This document shows, one piece after another, positions 51,974-60,959 of a stretch of 64,000 nt of DNA (position 1 is the stretch's first letter; the number at the start of each line of letters is the position of its first letter). The DNA comes from Terriglobus aquaticus. GTDB taxonomy: Bacteria; Acidobacteriota; Terriglobia; Terriglobales; Acidobacteriaceae. The position numbers were made by a program, and so were the translations under genes. The stretch is from contig NZ_JAGSYB010000001.1 of assembly GCF_025685415.1 (NCBI RefSeq), positions 4,062,417-4,126,416 of the forward strand, in the 5' to 3' direction. The notes under the pieces are model-generated. The model saw only the letters and a list, made by a program, of their open reading frames with translations, ran no database searches and had not been told where the DNA came from.

Positions 51974-52996
51974 TTGAAAAAGCGCTTCTACGTTGTCTTT
52001 GTTGCACGGGAATCGAATGGAGACCTGAACCGGGTTTCGGTTCCCATGGAGTTTGTGTACCTGTTCGTGGGCGCAGCGGTGGTGGGCTTCTTCACCATTG
52101 CGGGGCTCGCCGGGTCCTACTCCCGCATGCTGCTCAAGACCGAACGATTCAACCAGGTCCGCACAGAGCGGGACACCTTGCGCAGTGACTACGCCAAGCT
52201 GGAGCGTCGCGAACATGAGAAGGAAGTGCAGGCCGCGTCACTGGGTGCGCTGGCCGGCGAAGTTTCGCAGTTGTATGGCTTTACCGCGAGCAAGCTGGCC
52301 ATTCCCGCAGGCCGGCTCTTCCATGGCAAGCACGCGGCTCCCAGCAGTGGCACCGCCAGTGGCGCGCTGATAGCGCCCACGCCGGACAGCACGTTGTCTA
52401 CCACCGGGTTCCAGACCAGCCTGGACCAGTTGAGCCAGCTCAAGACCTCGGCGATGAACGGCAACGCCTCGCGTGCGATCGCCTCGGCCTGGACAACTTC
52501 GCCGGTTGACAGCTTCCGCTCGTCTGCTCCGGCCGGCTTCGGCCCGGACATCGCGATCGGCGGCAGCACGCCTACCCTGTGGCCGGTCGTCGGTCCTATC
52601 TCGTCGCCGTTCGGCGAGCGGGAAGACCCGATTCTGGGCGCGGGTGAGGGTGAGTTCCACAAGGGTCTCGACATCTCCGCCCCCTACGGCACACCGATTC
52701 GCGCCACCGCACCCGGCATCGTGCAGATGGCCGGCATCGGCAACGGCTACGGGACCGAGGTCGTGATCGACCATGGCAATGGTGTTCGCACCATCTATGG
52801 CCACATGTCCGGCCTGCACTGCACGGCCGGCGAGCAGGTGGTTCGCGGACAGGTGATCGGCTTTGTGGGCCACAGTGGCCGCACCACCGGCAACCACGTG
52901 CATTACGAGGTCCGCGTGCATGACGTTGCCGTCAATCCGCACAAGTACCTGCGCGCCACCAGCACCGACGCGACCGTGTTGAACGCGGGTTTGTAA
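51974..52996 (+). CDS. M23 (LytM-type) peptidase, inner-membrane anchored
   Basis: 340 residues from TTG 51974, giving LKKRFYVVFVARESNGDL, an N-terminus typical of acidobacterial M23 proteins; an earlier TTG at 51917 or ATG 52046 are alternatives. One transmembrane helix (about 27-47 in this numbering), a coiled-coil periplasmic stalk (KTERFNQVRTERDTLRSDYAKLERR) and a C-terminal LytM domain with HKGLDISAPYGTP (zinc His, Asp) and GNHVHYEVR (His-x-His). The zinc site is complete, so it should be an active peptidoglycan endopeptidase rather than an EnvC-like activator. Confidence 0.9.
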   Translation: MKKRFYVVFVARESNGDLNRVSVPMEFVYLFVGAAVVGFFTIAGLAGSYSRMLLKTERFNQVRTERDTLRSDYAKLERREHEKEVQAASLGALAGEVSQLYGFTASKLAIPAGRLFHGKHAAPSSGTASGALIAPTPDSTLSTTGFQTSLDQLSQLKTSAMNGNASRAIASAWTTSPVDSFRSSAPAGFGPDIAIGGSTPTLWPVVGPISSPFGEREDPILGAGEGEFHKGLDISAPYGTPIRATAPGIVQMAGIGNGYGTEVVIDHGNGVRTIYGHMSGLHCTAGEQVVRGQVIGFVGHSGRTTGNHVHYEVRVHDVAVNPHKYLRATSTDATVLNAGL

Positions 52997-53018
52997 CCTT
53001 CGGATCGAGACGACAGAA

Positions 53019-53051
53019 AAACGCCCTTCGCTTGCCGAAGGGCGTTTCTGC
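53019..53051 (+). terminator. Rho-independent terminator of the M23 gene
   Basis: AAACGCCCTTCG (53019-53030), loop CTTGC, CGAAGGGCGTTT (53036-53047), then CTG; perfect 12-bp stem, 22 bases after the stop. Confidence 0.88.
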
Positions 53052-53110
53052 CTGCTTCGCACGCAAACCATTGGCCGAAAGCGCTTTCGATTCCTTACAC
53101 TCAATGGCGC

Positions 53111-55522
53111 ATGCGCAATCGACTGAACCGCCGCTCCTTTTTGAAGCGCTCCGGCGCTACTGCTGCCACACTTGCCGCTTCGCCCGCTGCTTTTGCTGCG
53201 CCGCGAGCTTCGGGTCAGACCGGGCGTAGTCAGACGGAGATCTTTCCGCTCAACCGTGGATGGCGCTACCGCAACACCGCCACTGCTGATGCGCGGAACC
53301 GCGACTTTGACGACTCAAGCTTCGCCCATGTTTGCGTGCCCCACACCAACGTTCGCCTGCCGTGGCACAGCTTCAGCGAAAAGGCTTTTCAGTTCACCTC
53401 GGTTTATCGCCGCGACCTGAAGCTGCCCGCCAACCTGGACGGCAAAAGTGTCTTCCTCGACTTCGAAGGCGTGATGACCGCGACGACGGTCTACCTGAAC
53501 GGGACACGCGTGGGCAGCTACAAAGGCGGCTATACGCCGTTCAGCTTCGACCTGACGCCATACCTCGATAAGTCCGGGCGCAATGTTCTGGCGGTCGAGG
53601 TCGACTCGAGCGAACGCGCCGACATGCCACCGTTCGGCGACCAAATCGATTACCTCACGTTTGGCGGCATGTATCGCGAAGTTCAGTTGCGCATCGTGCC
53701 CCAGATCGCGCATCTCGAGAACCTTTTCGCGATGCCGAAGGATGTGCTCTCCGCGCATCCGACGGTGGAGGTCCGCGGCTACGTTCGCCGGGTCCTGTAC
53801 GCGGCAGAGAGCAAGAGTCCGCTGACGTTGCGCTGCGAACTTCGCGATGGCGATCGTGTAGTCGCCACTGGCACCGCACCAATCAGCGGCAACATTCCCC
53901 CGGTGCTTCCAAATGCCGACGCGGGTCAGGCGCTCGGTGCACAGCCCTTCGGCGATGCCGACAAGCCGCAGGTTGTGCTCACGCTGAGCAAGCTGGGCAA
54001 GATCGAGCTCTGGGACCTGGACACGCCCAAGCTGTACACCGTACACACGCAGCTGTTGAGCGGTAGCACCGTGCTGGACGAGACCACCCGCCGCATCGGC
54101 TTCCGAGAGGCCACCTTCACCGACCAGGGCTTCTCGTTGAACGGCAAGGTGATTAAGCTGCACGGCCTGGACCGTCACCAGACGTTTCCGTGGGTGGGCC
54201 AGGCGATGGCCGCGCGCGCGCAGCGCAAGGACGCCGTGCTCCTGCGCAAGGAATACCACTGCAACATCGTGCGCACCTCGCACTACCCGCAGTCGCGCCA
54301 TTTCCTCGACGCCTGCGACGAGATCGGCCTACTGGTGCTGGAAGAGATCCCGGGATGGCAGCACATCGGCCCGTTACCCTGGCAGGACATCAGCGTCGAC
54401 AATGTGCGCCGCATGGTCCGCCGGGACTGGAATCACCCCTCCATCGTGCTGTGGGGCGTGCGCATCAACGAGTCGCGCGACAACCACGACTTCTACACGC
54501 GCACGAACGCCATGGCGCACGCGTTCGACCCGTCGCGCCAGACGGGCGGCATCCGGTACTTCCAAGAATCGGAGTTCCTGGAAGACGTGTTCACCATGAA
54601 CGACTTCGGCTTCCCGCTGAAGCCACCCGTTCACGGCAAGTACCTGAACACCGAGTTCGTGGGTCACACTTTCCCGACCAAGACTATCGACTCGCTGGAA
54701 CGCCTGCGCGAGCACACACATCGCCACGCGCGTGTGCACGATCAGCTTGCCAGCAATCCGCAGTACGCCGGCGGCATCGGCTGGTGCGCGTTCGACTACA
54801 ACACGCACTTCAACTTCGGCTCGGGCGACCACATCTGCTACCACGGCGTGTTCGACATCTTCCGCACGCCCAAGCCGGCCGCCTACCTGTACAAGTCCAT
54901 GTGCGAGCCGAGCGAAGAGGTCGTGCTCGAACTTGGCCACCACTGGGCGCGCAACGATGAGTCGACCGGCATTACCGCGGCCGAGTTCCTGACCAACTGC
55001 GACACCGTCAAGGCTTACCTGATCGACAGCAAGGGCGAGCACGAGTTGAAGGGAAGTCCGAATCGCACGCTCTACCCGCACCTGCCGCATCCGCCATATG
55101 TTTTCCGGCTCACCGACACAGGGCTGGACTCCTGGGGCGATCTGCGCGCCGAAGGCTATGTGAACGGCAAGAGGGTTGTGGATCGCAAGTGGTCCGCAAG
55201 CGCAGTGGACGCAAAGTTCCGCCTGGTAGCCGACGACGCTGCGCTGGTCGCCGATGGCGGTGACAGCACGCGCGTGGTGCTGCGCGTAGAGGACGAGTAT
55301 GGCAATATCCGTCCGTTCGCTGCCGATGCCATCACCTTCGCGCTCGACGGCCCGGCGGAGATTATTGGCGACAATCCGTTCGGTCTGATCGGAGGCACGG
55401 GCGCCATCTGGATTCGCGCAAAGGAAACCGCCGGTACAGTGACTCTGCGCGCGACACATCCCGTGCTCGGCACAGAGGAACTGCATTTCACCCTGACCGC
55501 CGCTGCGGACGAGGTCGCATAG
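53111..55522 (+). CDS. Glycoside hydrolase family 2 enzyme, Tat-exported
   Basis: 803 residues. Tat signal NRRSFLKRSGATAATLAASP with the RRxFLK motif. GH2 order: sugar-binding sandwich (YRNTATADARNRDFDDSSF, VYLNGTRVGSYKGGYTPFSF), Ig-like domain, TIM barrel, then C-terminal beta domains. Catalytic residues visible: acid/base Glu454 in WGVRINESRD and nucleophile Glu515 in LNTEFVGH. Beta-galactosidase, beta-glucuronidase or beta-mannosidase activity cannot be separated by sight. Its TAG overlaps the GTG of the esterase gene by one base, indicating a carbohydrate operon. Confidence 0.93.
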   Translation: MRNRLNRRSFLKRSGATAATLAASPAAFAAPRASGQTGRSQTEIFPLNRGWRYRNTATADARNRDFDDSSFAHVCVPHTNVRLPWHSFSEKAFQFTSVYRRDLKLPANLDGKSVFLDFEGVMTATTVYLNGTRVGSYKGGYTPFSFDLTPYLDKSGRNVLAVEVDSSERADMPPFGDQIDYLTFGGMYREVQLRIVPQIAHLENLFAMPKDVLSAHPTVEVRGYVRRVLYAAESKSPLTLRCELRDGDRVVATGTAPISGNIPPVLPNADAGQALGAQPFGDADKPQVVLTLSKLGKIELWDLDTPKLYTVHTQLLSGSTVLDETTRRIGFREATFTDQGFSLNGKVIKLHGLDRHQTFPWVGQAMAARAQRKDAVLLRKEYHCNIVRTSHYPQSRHFLDACDEIGLLVLEEIPGWQHIGPLPWQDISVDNVRRMVRRDWNHPSIVLWGVRINESRDNHDFYTRTNAMAHAFDPSRQTGGIRYFQESEFLEDVFTMNDFGFPLKPPVHGKYLNTEFVGHTFPTKTIDSLERLREHTHRHARVHDQLASNPQYAGGIGWCAFDYNTHFNFGSGDHICYHGVFDIFRTPKPAAYLYKSMCEPSEEVVLELGHHWARNDESTGITAAEFLTNCDTVKAYLIDSKGEHELKGSPNRTLYPHLPHPPYVFRLTDTGLDSWGDLRAEGYVNGKRVVDRKWSASAVDAKFRLVADDAALVADGGDSTRVVLRVEDEYGNIRPFAADAITFALDGPAEIIGDNPFGLIGGTGAIWIRAKETAGTVTLRATHPVLGTEELHFTLTAAADEVA

Positions 55523-57132
55523 TGCTTTGCAATGCAAAGGAAGCCCTCAAGAGTCTTCGCCGGACGTCTCATGTCTGCTTTGCTGTCGCCGGGCTCGGTT
55601 TGCTGCCGGCGTTAGTGCGGGCCGAAGTCCGCTTGCCCCACGTACTCAGCGACCACATGGTGCTGCAGCGCGACGCTCCCATCCACATCTGGGGGTGGGC
55701 GCAGCCTGGTGAAGCCGTCAGCGTGTCTCTGCAGCACGCCGGCTCTGCGGGCAAGGGCGCGTTGCGGGCGAATGCCACGGCGGACAGGCTGGGGCAGTGG
55801 AGCGTCTATCTTCCAGCGCAGCCTGCAGGCGGCCCGTTCGATCTGGCGGTGCAGGGAAGCAGCACGGTCACGCTGCACGACGTGATGCTTGGCGACCTCT
55901 GGATCGCGTCAGGCCAATCCAACATGGAGATGCCGCTGGCCGGCTTCGGTCCGACGACGCCTCTAAAGGACGGCGAGAAAGAGATCGCCGCGGCCACGCA
56001 TCCAGAACTGCGACTGATGGTTGTGCCCAAAACCGGCAGCGCCTTTCCGCAGGACGACGTGAACGCGGCCTGGACGGAGTGCACGCCTGAGACGGCGAAG
56101 AACTTCTCTGCTGTCGCGTACTTCTTTGGCCGCGAGATCGCTGCAAGGGAGCACGTGACCATCGGCCTGGTCGACACCACTTGGGGTGGCACGCCGGCTG
56201 AGGCATGGACCAGCTTCGACGCGTTCGGCAAGAACCCGGCACTCGCACCGGTGTGGACGCAGTGGGGCCATTTCGTCACCGACCAGACCACGGAGGCGCT
56301 GGTGCTTGCGGCGAACAAGCGCGAGGACGAGCAGCGCGTTGCCGCCGGCCAGCAGCCCGTGTCGCACGGCTTTCATCCCAACCCCGATTCGTACCGGCCG
56401 GCCAGCCTGTACAACGGCATGATTGCGCCGTTCACGCCGCTCAGCATTCGTGGCGTGATCTGGTACCAAGGCGAAACCAACAGCCGGCTCGATCGCTCCA
56501 TCGTGTACCACCAGCTCTTCCGCAGCATGATCCTGGACTGGCGCGATCACTTCGCACAGGGGGCGTTCCCGTTCCTCTATGCGCAAATCTCCAGCTTCCG
56601 CTCAACCCCGCAGGAGGCCTGGGGCGTTCTGCGCGATGCGCAGCGCCGCACGCTCGACGTAGCCAACACGGCGATGGCCGTGACCCTGGACGTGGGCACG
56701 CCGGACAACGTTCACCCGCCGGATAAGCAGACGGTCGGCCATCGGCTTGCTCTCGCGGCCCGGTCGCTGGCCTACGGCGAGCGCGTTGCGTACAGCGGTC
56801 CCTTGTTCGCCCGTGCGGACGTGGAAGGCAATGCCATGCGTGTTGGGTTTGAAGACAGGCTAGCGAAGGTGCAGTGCACCGGTGGGGCGTGCACCGGGTT
56901 TGAGATCGCCGGTGCTGACCACAAGTTTGTTCCGGCGGAAGCAGTCGCAGAAGGCGCAACCGTGATCGTGCGCAGCAGCGCAGTGGCCGATCCGCGATAC
57001 GTCCGCTATGCCTGGCCCAACGCGCCTACGGCCAACCTGCAGGACAGCAACGGTCTACCCGCGTCCACCTTTACCAGCGAGCAGGAGATCACGGATCCGG
57101 GGCCGCGTTCCACCGCGCTCACGCACGACTAA
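55522..57132 (+). CDS. Sialate O-acetylesterase-like SGNH hydrolase (secreted)
   Basis: 536 residues, start GTG 55522 overlapping the GH2 stop. Signal peptide ends PALVRAE. RLPHVLSDHMVLQRDAPIHIWGWA is the typical N-terminus of this family. Catalytic Ser in DLWIASGQSNMEMP, GGTPAEAW for the oxyanion region, IWYQGETN, and the Asp-His pair in DVGTPDNVHPPDKQ. Predicted to remove O-acetyl groups from sugars of plant glycans, opening them to the GH2 enzyme beside it. Convergent with the porin gene after only 6 bases. Confidence 0.9.
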   Translation: MLCNAKEALKSLRRTSHVCFAVAGLGLLPALVRAEVRLPHVLSDHMVLQRDAPIHIWGWAQPGEAVSVSLQHAGSAGKGALRANATADRLGQWSVYLPAQPAGGPFDLAVQGSSTVTLHDVMLGDLWIASGQSNMEMPLAGFGPTTPLKDGEKEIAAATHPELRLMVVPKTGSAFPQDDVNAAWTECTPETAKNFSAVAYFFGREIAAREHVTIGLVDTTWGGTPAEAWTSFDAFGKNPALAPVWTQWGHFVTDQTTEALVLAANKREDEQRVAAGQQPVSHGFHPNPDSYRPASLYNGMIAPFTPLSIRGVIWYQGETNSRLDRSIVYHQLFRSMILDWRDHFAQGAFPFLYAQISSFRSTPQEAWGVLRDAQRRTLDVANTAMAVTLDVGTPDNVHPPDKQTVGHRLALAARSLAYGERVAYSGPLFARADVEGNAMRVGFEDRLAKVQCTGGACTGFEIAGADHKFVPAEAVAEGATVIVRSSAVADPRYVRYAWPNAPTANLQDSNGLPASTFTSEQEITDPGPRSTALTHD

Positions 57133-57138
57133 CCGGCG

Positions 57139-58590
57139 CTAGAAATCCACGTGACCGCGCACGCTCGGCACCCACACCGGGCCGCGGTCGCGGTTGTAGC
57201 CGGGGTTGTCAATGTGCGATAGCCCCAGCGCAAAGTACAGCCCGCGCCATGTGTGCAGGTTGTAATAGCTTTCCACGATGTTCTCGCGGCCGTAGTTCAG
57301 CTTGCCGTCACCCAGGATGAAGCCGAGGCCGCCATCGGCCAGGTAGCGCTGGTGGTCGCGCTTGATCGCGTTTGAGACAAAGGTGACCCCCACCTTGTCG
57401 TGGGTCCGTCCCCAGCCGTCCCCGGCGTAGTCCGCGCCCACCGAGACGGTCTGCTCGACCTCGGTATAGGCGAACGACTCCGTCTTGCCGTCGTTCCAGC
57501 CGAAGCGTCCGGCCACCCGCAGGCGGGGCGTCACGCTCTGCTCGAAGTTGTAGCCCAAGCCGTATTTCTGCGCGTCGAAGTGCTCGTGCGCCGTGATGTT
57601 GGGCCTGGCATCCTGGCCGGACTCGTAGGACTCTACCGCCTCGCGATAGCTACCCATGTGCGCGTTGTTCACGTACGCCAGCACACGCTGTACGCCCGCT
57701 TTGCCGGGTAGAAAACCGTGCCTCCACTCGCCTTCCATGTTCTGGCCGCGGGCACGGCGGACCGCCCAGTCCAGATCGATGCCGTTCGCCACCGTCGGCA
57801 TCAACGCCAGACCATAGCGCACGGCCCACTTGCGGTCCTGGTACTCCGCGATTGCACCGTAGGTGTAGCCTCGCGTATCGGCCGCATAGTCCCACGCGCC
57901 GTTATTGTCGACCGTCCAGTTGGTGAACTGCAGGTGGCTGTCGCTCAGCACGCCGTTCAGGTCAAAGGTGTCCGCCATCGACATCTTCCCAACGCGCAAG
58001 TCCAGCCGACGGACGGGCACCTTCTGCCCTAGCGAAAGCGGTCCGCGCGCGTTGTCGGTCAGCTCGTTCGTGAAGCCGATGGTCTGGCTCACCTGAACCC
58101 GAGCGATGTAGGGAGCCGACCCTAGGTTGGGGTTGCGAACGACGTCAATGTTGGTGAAGCCGGCCAGACCCAGCGCCTGGCTCAGGCCGCGTCCGCCGGC
58201 CGACTCCACGTCGAGCACCACGTCCGTGTTGTAGCGCAAGGCCCGCGTGTGCTCCTGCGTGTGGGACAGAGCCAGCCACGGCTGGAATCCAAGGTAGAGC
58301 GTGCCCAGCAGGGAAGTCTTGTACTCGCCTGCGCCGTGCAGGCTATTCACACCTTCATAGGGCGAGTGAAACGACGGGTGTGCCTGGAAGATGACGTTGG
58401 CCTGTCCCGCGATGTACCAGGGCGCCGCATCCCGGTGCGGAAACATGGTCAGGAGCTCGCCCTGCGCCTGCGCCTCAGACGCCTGCTTCAGACTCTGCGT
58501 CGCGTTTCCTCCACCCGCAGCCTGACCCACCCCATGCGGCACAATGCCGAGGAAGCCAAGTGCCACGAAACATGTACAAACCAACTTCAT
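57139..58590 (-). CDS. OprB-family porin
   Basis: 483 residues, outer-membrane beta barrel with a signal peptide ending VPHGVGQ. Family phrases: AAPWYIAGQANVIFQAHPSFHSPYEG, LDLRVGKMSMADTFDLN, FTNWTVDNNGAWDYAADTRGYTYG and GYNRDRGPVWVPSVRGHVDF with terminal Phe. OprB proteins are called carbohydrate-selective porins, and it lies convergent to GH2/esterase genes, but relatives also pass metal ions. An 18-bp palindrome resembling a DtxR-family metal-regulator site lies 51 bases before the start, which points to metal control. Confidence 0.88.
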   Translation of the reverse strand: MKLVCTCFVALGFLGIVPHGVGQAAGGGNATQSLKQASEAQAQGELLTMFPHRDAAPWYIAGQANVIFQAHPSFHSPYEGVNSLHGAGEYKTSLLGTLYLGFQPWLALSHTQEHTRALRYNTDVVLDVESAGGRGLSQALGLAGFTNIDVVRNPNLGSAPYIARVQVSQTIGFTNELTDNARGPLSLGQKVPVRRLDLRVGKMSMADTFDLNGVLSDSHLQFTNWTVDNNGAWDYAADTRGYTYGAIAEYQDRKWAVRYGLALMPTVANGIDLDWAVRRARGQNMEGEWRHGFLPGKAGVQRVLAYVNNAHMGSYREAVESYESGQDARPNITAHEHFDAQKYGLGYNFEQSVTPRLRVAGRFGWNDGKTESFAYTEVEQTVSVGADYAGDGWGRTHDKVGVTFVSNAIKRDHQRYLADGGLGFILGDGKLNYGRENIVESYYNLHTWRGLYFALGLSHIDNPGYNRDRGPVWVPSVRGHVDF

Positions 58591-58640
58591 ACGTACTTGA
58601 ACCAGCCTTTTCTCCGCCCACCCATGCGTCGCCTGCTGCT

Positions 58641-58658
58641 ATTTAGGCTAGCCTAAAT
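58641..58658. promoter_or_regulatory. Perfect 18-bp palindrome, candidate DtxR/IdeR/MntR-family operator
   Basis: ATTTAGGCTAGCCTAAAT, in front of the OprB porin gene (start 58590). The half-site TTAGGC / GCCTAA is that of DtxR/IdeR boxes (consensus like TTAGGTTAGSCTAACCTAA) and of some MntR boxes. On the minus strand TAAATA within it could serve as a -10 element, so a bound repressor would block transcription. Resemblance judged by eye. Confidence 0.6.
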
Positions 58659-58818
58659 CATCGCACTCGGCATGAGCGGTGTTGCCTCGTCAGCATCTCT
58701 CAGGCAGGTGCCTGAATAACCTCTTGGTGGAAGAATTCACCAAGCAGCAACGTTCGCTCCCGGATGCGCCTCCAATTGTGGAGATCGATTCGACTACGAA
58801 TCGCGTGAGGATTCCGTT

Positions 58819-59001
58819 ATGAAGCGTCTTTTCTTTTGGGTGACACTTGCGTCGGGTGTAACCGCCGCCGTTCTGATGGCCCGCCGCGGCGAGTCGTTCG
58901 GCAACATCGCCAAGAAGGCAATCAGCAATCCCTTCGGTGCGCTCGGCAACGAGGTCAAGTCTGCGTTGACTGGCAGCAACACCAAGGCTCTGGAGGCCTG
59001 A
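58819..59001 (+). CDS. Small membrane-associated protein, unknown function
   Basis: 60 residues with one N-terminal hydrophobic helix (RLFFWVTLASGVTAAVLMA) and a short amphipathic tail (ESFGNIAKKAISNPFGALGNEVKSAL). Ribosome site GTGAGGATTCCGTT before ATG 58819, and a strong terminator begins 53 bases after the stop, which together support a real, independently transcribed small gene. Family not recognised. Confidence 0.65.
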   Translation: MKRLFFWVTLASGVTAAVLMARRGESFGNIAKKAISNPFGALGNEVKSALTGSNTKALEA

Positions 59002-59054
59002 TCGGGCTCCGAAATCAAATGCATCTGGGAACGTGATTGCATTTGGAAAAGCGA

Positions 59055-59085
59055 AAGGCCCGGCATTTGCCGGGCCTTGCTTTTT
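59055..59085 (+). terminator. Rho-independent terminator
   Basis: AAGGCCCGGCA (59055-59065) and TGCCGGGCCTT (59068-59078) followed by GCTTTTT. Ends the 60-residue small-protein gene; also sits 24 bases beyond the end of rplK on the opposite strand. Confidence 0.9.
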
Positions 59086-59101
59086 CCTCTTGCACGCTTG
59101 C

Positions 59102-59536
59102 TTAGGCGACAACTTCAATGCCCATGGAACGCGCGGTACCCTTGATCGACTTGATCGCGGACTCGACCGACGCGGCGTTCAGGTCGGGCATCTTTTGCGT
59201 GGCGATCTCGCGGATCTGAGCCTCGGTCACCTTGCCCACTTTGTTCTTGTTCGGCGTGCCGGAACCCTTTTCCAGCTTGGCAGCCTTCTTCAGCAGCACG
59301 GGAGCCGGCGGAGTCTTCGTGACGAACGTGAAGGTACGGTCGGCGTAGACGGTGATGACGACCGGAATTGTCAGGCCGGCCATGCCCGGGTCCTTGGTGC
59401 GGTCGTTGAACTGCTTGCAGAACTCCATGATGTTGACCTGCGCCTGACCCAGTGCGGGGCCGATCGGCGGTGCAGGGGTGGCCTTGCCGGCCATCACCTG
59501 GAGCTTGACGTATCCGTTGATCTTCTTCGGTGCCAT
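59102..59536 (-). CDS. rplK: 50S ribosomal protein L11
   Basis: 144 residues, standard length. [41 protein letters not shown] is the L11 N-terminal domain binding L10/release factors; [24 protein letters not shown] and the C-terminal rRNA-binding domain ([32 protein letters not shown]) follow. Ribosome site AGAGGAACCGAATC before ATG 59536. Last gene before a change of strand: rplA, which normally follows rplK, is absent here. Confidence 0.98.
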   Translation of the reverse strand: MAPKKINGYVKLQVMAGKATPAPPIGPALGQAQVNIMEFCKQFNDRTKDPGMAGLTIPVVITVYADRTFTFVTKTPPAPVLLKKAAKLEKGSGTPNKNKVGKVTEAQIREIATQKMPDLNAASVESAIKSIKGTARSMGIEVVA

Positions 59537-59650
59537 GATTCGGTTCCTCTAGCGGGATCGATGTCCCTGATCTGGTGCCGCGTCCTGGGTAGAAGCCACC
59601 GGAATACGGCTTGTTACGTTTCGTTGCAGAGAAGCCGCGAGCAGTTTCCG

Positions 59651-60316
59651 CTACTCGACGTGCTTCTCCACCTGCGAAAATTCCACTTCGGTCGGCGTCG
59701 GGCGTCCGAAGATCGAGACCATAACCTTCAGGGTCTGCTTGTCTTCGTTTACGTCGTCTACCGCACCGTTGAAGTTGGCAAACGGCCCCTCGGTAATGCG
59801 GACCTGCTCGCCCTTCTCGAACTTCACCTTGAGCTTCGGCTTCTCCTTCACCACGTCGGCGCGGTTCAGCATCAGCATCACTTCCTGCTCGCTCAGCGGC
59901 GTGGGCGTATCGCCCGTCTGCAGAAAGCCGGTGACCTTAGGCGTGTTCTTCACCAGGTGCCACAGGTCGTTGTCCATGTCGAGCTCGACGAACACATAGC
60001 CAGGCAGGAACACGCGATCGATCGTGTACTTCTTGCCGTTGCGCAGCTCGGTTACGGGCTCCGTCGGGATCTCAATGCGGCCCACGCGCGCGTTCAGGCC
60101 AAACGCGCGAACACGGCTCTCCAGCGATTCCTTCACCTTGCGCTCAAAGCCCGAGTAGGCGTGAATGATGTACCACTTCAGCTTGCTTTCCGGCTCCGCT
60201 TGTTCGGGCGCGGTGCCGTCCAGCGGTTCGGTCACGCCCTCGGCGCCGTGATCGGCTGCTATTTCTTCTTGGTCCACCTGGTAGGGCTCGGTCGGAATCG
60301 AGATTTCGTCTGCCAT
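59651..60316 (-). CDS. nusG: Transcription termination/antitermination protein NusG
   Basis: 221 residues. An acidic N-terminal extension of about 45 residues precedes the NGN domain (KWYIIHAYSGFERKVKESLE, IEIPTEPVTELRNGKKYTIDRVFLPGYVFVELDMD). The KOW domain lies at the C-terminus (FEKGEQVRITEGPFANFNGAVDDVNEDKQTLKVMVSIFGRPTPTEVEFSQVEK). Binds RNA polymerase through NGN, and Rho or S10 through KOW. Between secE and rplK in the classic order. Confidence 0.97.
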   Translation of the reverse strand: MADEISIPTEPYQVDQEEIAADHGAEGVTEPLDGTAPEQAEPESKLKWYIIHAYSGFERKVKESLESRVRAFGLNARVGRIEIPTEPVTELRNGKKYTIDRVFLPGYVFVELDMDNDLWHLVKNTPKVTGFLQTGDTPTPLSEQEVMLMLNRADVVKEKPKLKVKFEKGEQVRITEGPFANFNGAVDDVNEDKQTLKVMVSIFGRPTPTEVEFSQVEKHVE

Positions 60317-60344
60317 AGGTTCTTTTCCTGTCGTCCTGGGGTGG

Positions 60345-60605
60345 TTAGTGCGTGGTCAGCCTGGTGATCAGGGCGTTCAACGTGTGATTGATCAGGAGGT
60401 CTACAAGCCAGAAGAACGCCGCAAAGGCAAACACGGTCAGGATGACCACTGTTGTGGTGCTGCGGACCTCGGCCTGTGTCGGCGTGTTGACCTTGCGCAG
60501 TTCGCTGCGCACGTCCTCCAGGAACGACTTCAGCCGCTCCGGGCCCGACTTCATCCGTTCAATGCCCGTCGTGGGCTGATCGGCTACCACCATTGCTTTG
60601 GCCAT
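60345..60605 (-). CDS. secE: Preprotein translocase subunit SecE
   Basis: 86 residues from ATG 60605 (MAKAMVVADQPTTG); the longer open frame upstream runs across the tRNA gene and is not coding. ERLKSFLEDVRSELRKVNTPTQAEVRSTTTVV is the amphipathic helix and conserved W/P-type hinge region, then one transmembrane helix (VILTVFAFAAFFWLVDLLI). Stabilises SecY in the translocon. 28 bases before nusG. Confidence 0.95.
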   Translation of the reverse strand: MAKAMVVADQPTTGIERMKSGPERLKSFLEDVRSELRKVNTPTQAEVRSTTTVVILTVFAFAAFFWLVDLLINHTLNALITRLTTH

Positions 60606-60718
60606 GCTTGCCTCTAACTCTTCCGCTCTGCGGCTCTCACCGCTTCGCTTCCTTCTGCTACGTCCGGGCACGCCGCGACGTACCCTTGGGTCTTGCAAAC
60701 CTGCTGTGCTTCTGGAGA

Positions 60719-60794
60719 TGGCAGGGGAGCTCGGATTCGAACCGAGAAGTTCGGTTTTGGAGACCGACAGTTTAACCGTTGAGCTTACTCCCCT
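60719..60794 (-). tRNA. tRNA-Trp (CCA anticodon)
   Basis: 76 bases including an encoded CCA end. Acceptor AGGGGAG pairs with CTCCCCT plus discriminator G. Anticodon stem GTCGGT/ACCGA-type with loop CTCCAAA, anticodon CCA at 60760-60758. T arm TCTCGGTTCGAATCCGAG. Directly precedes secE, the common tRNA-Trp-secE-nusG-rplK arrangement. Confidence 0.97.
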
Positions 60795-60839
60795 ACGGAG
60801 CAGCCGGCTGACCCTGCGGGCACCAGCAGCCAACGCCTA

Positions 60840-60869
60840 AGTGTACCGAAGTTCCGGGTCGTGCCGCAA
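60840..60869 (-). promoter_or_regulatory. Sigma70-type promoter candidate for tRNA-Trp-secE-nusG
   Basis: On the minus strand TTGCGG (60869-60864), 18-base spacer, TACACT (60845-60840). A start near 60833 would leave about 39 bases before the tRNA 5' end. Confidence 0.5.
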
Positions 60870-60959
60870 CCGAATGCCTGGCCACTCGCGCGCGAGCCAC
60901 AGCTTTCGAGCATGTTCAGCGCACAAAAGTTCTAGCCGCAAAGCCGGTACTCCGCTAGA

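Noticed and set aside
59537..59650. Leader between nusG and rplK as an L1-binding or riboswitch-like element
   Set aside because: No convincing L1-site or conserved riboswitch core could be folded by eye.
59033..60367. 444-codon plus-strand open frame
   Set aside because: Antisense across rplK, the rplK-nusG gap and nusG; no recognisable domain.
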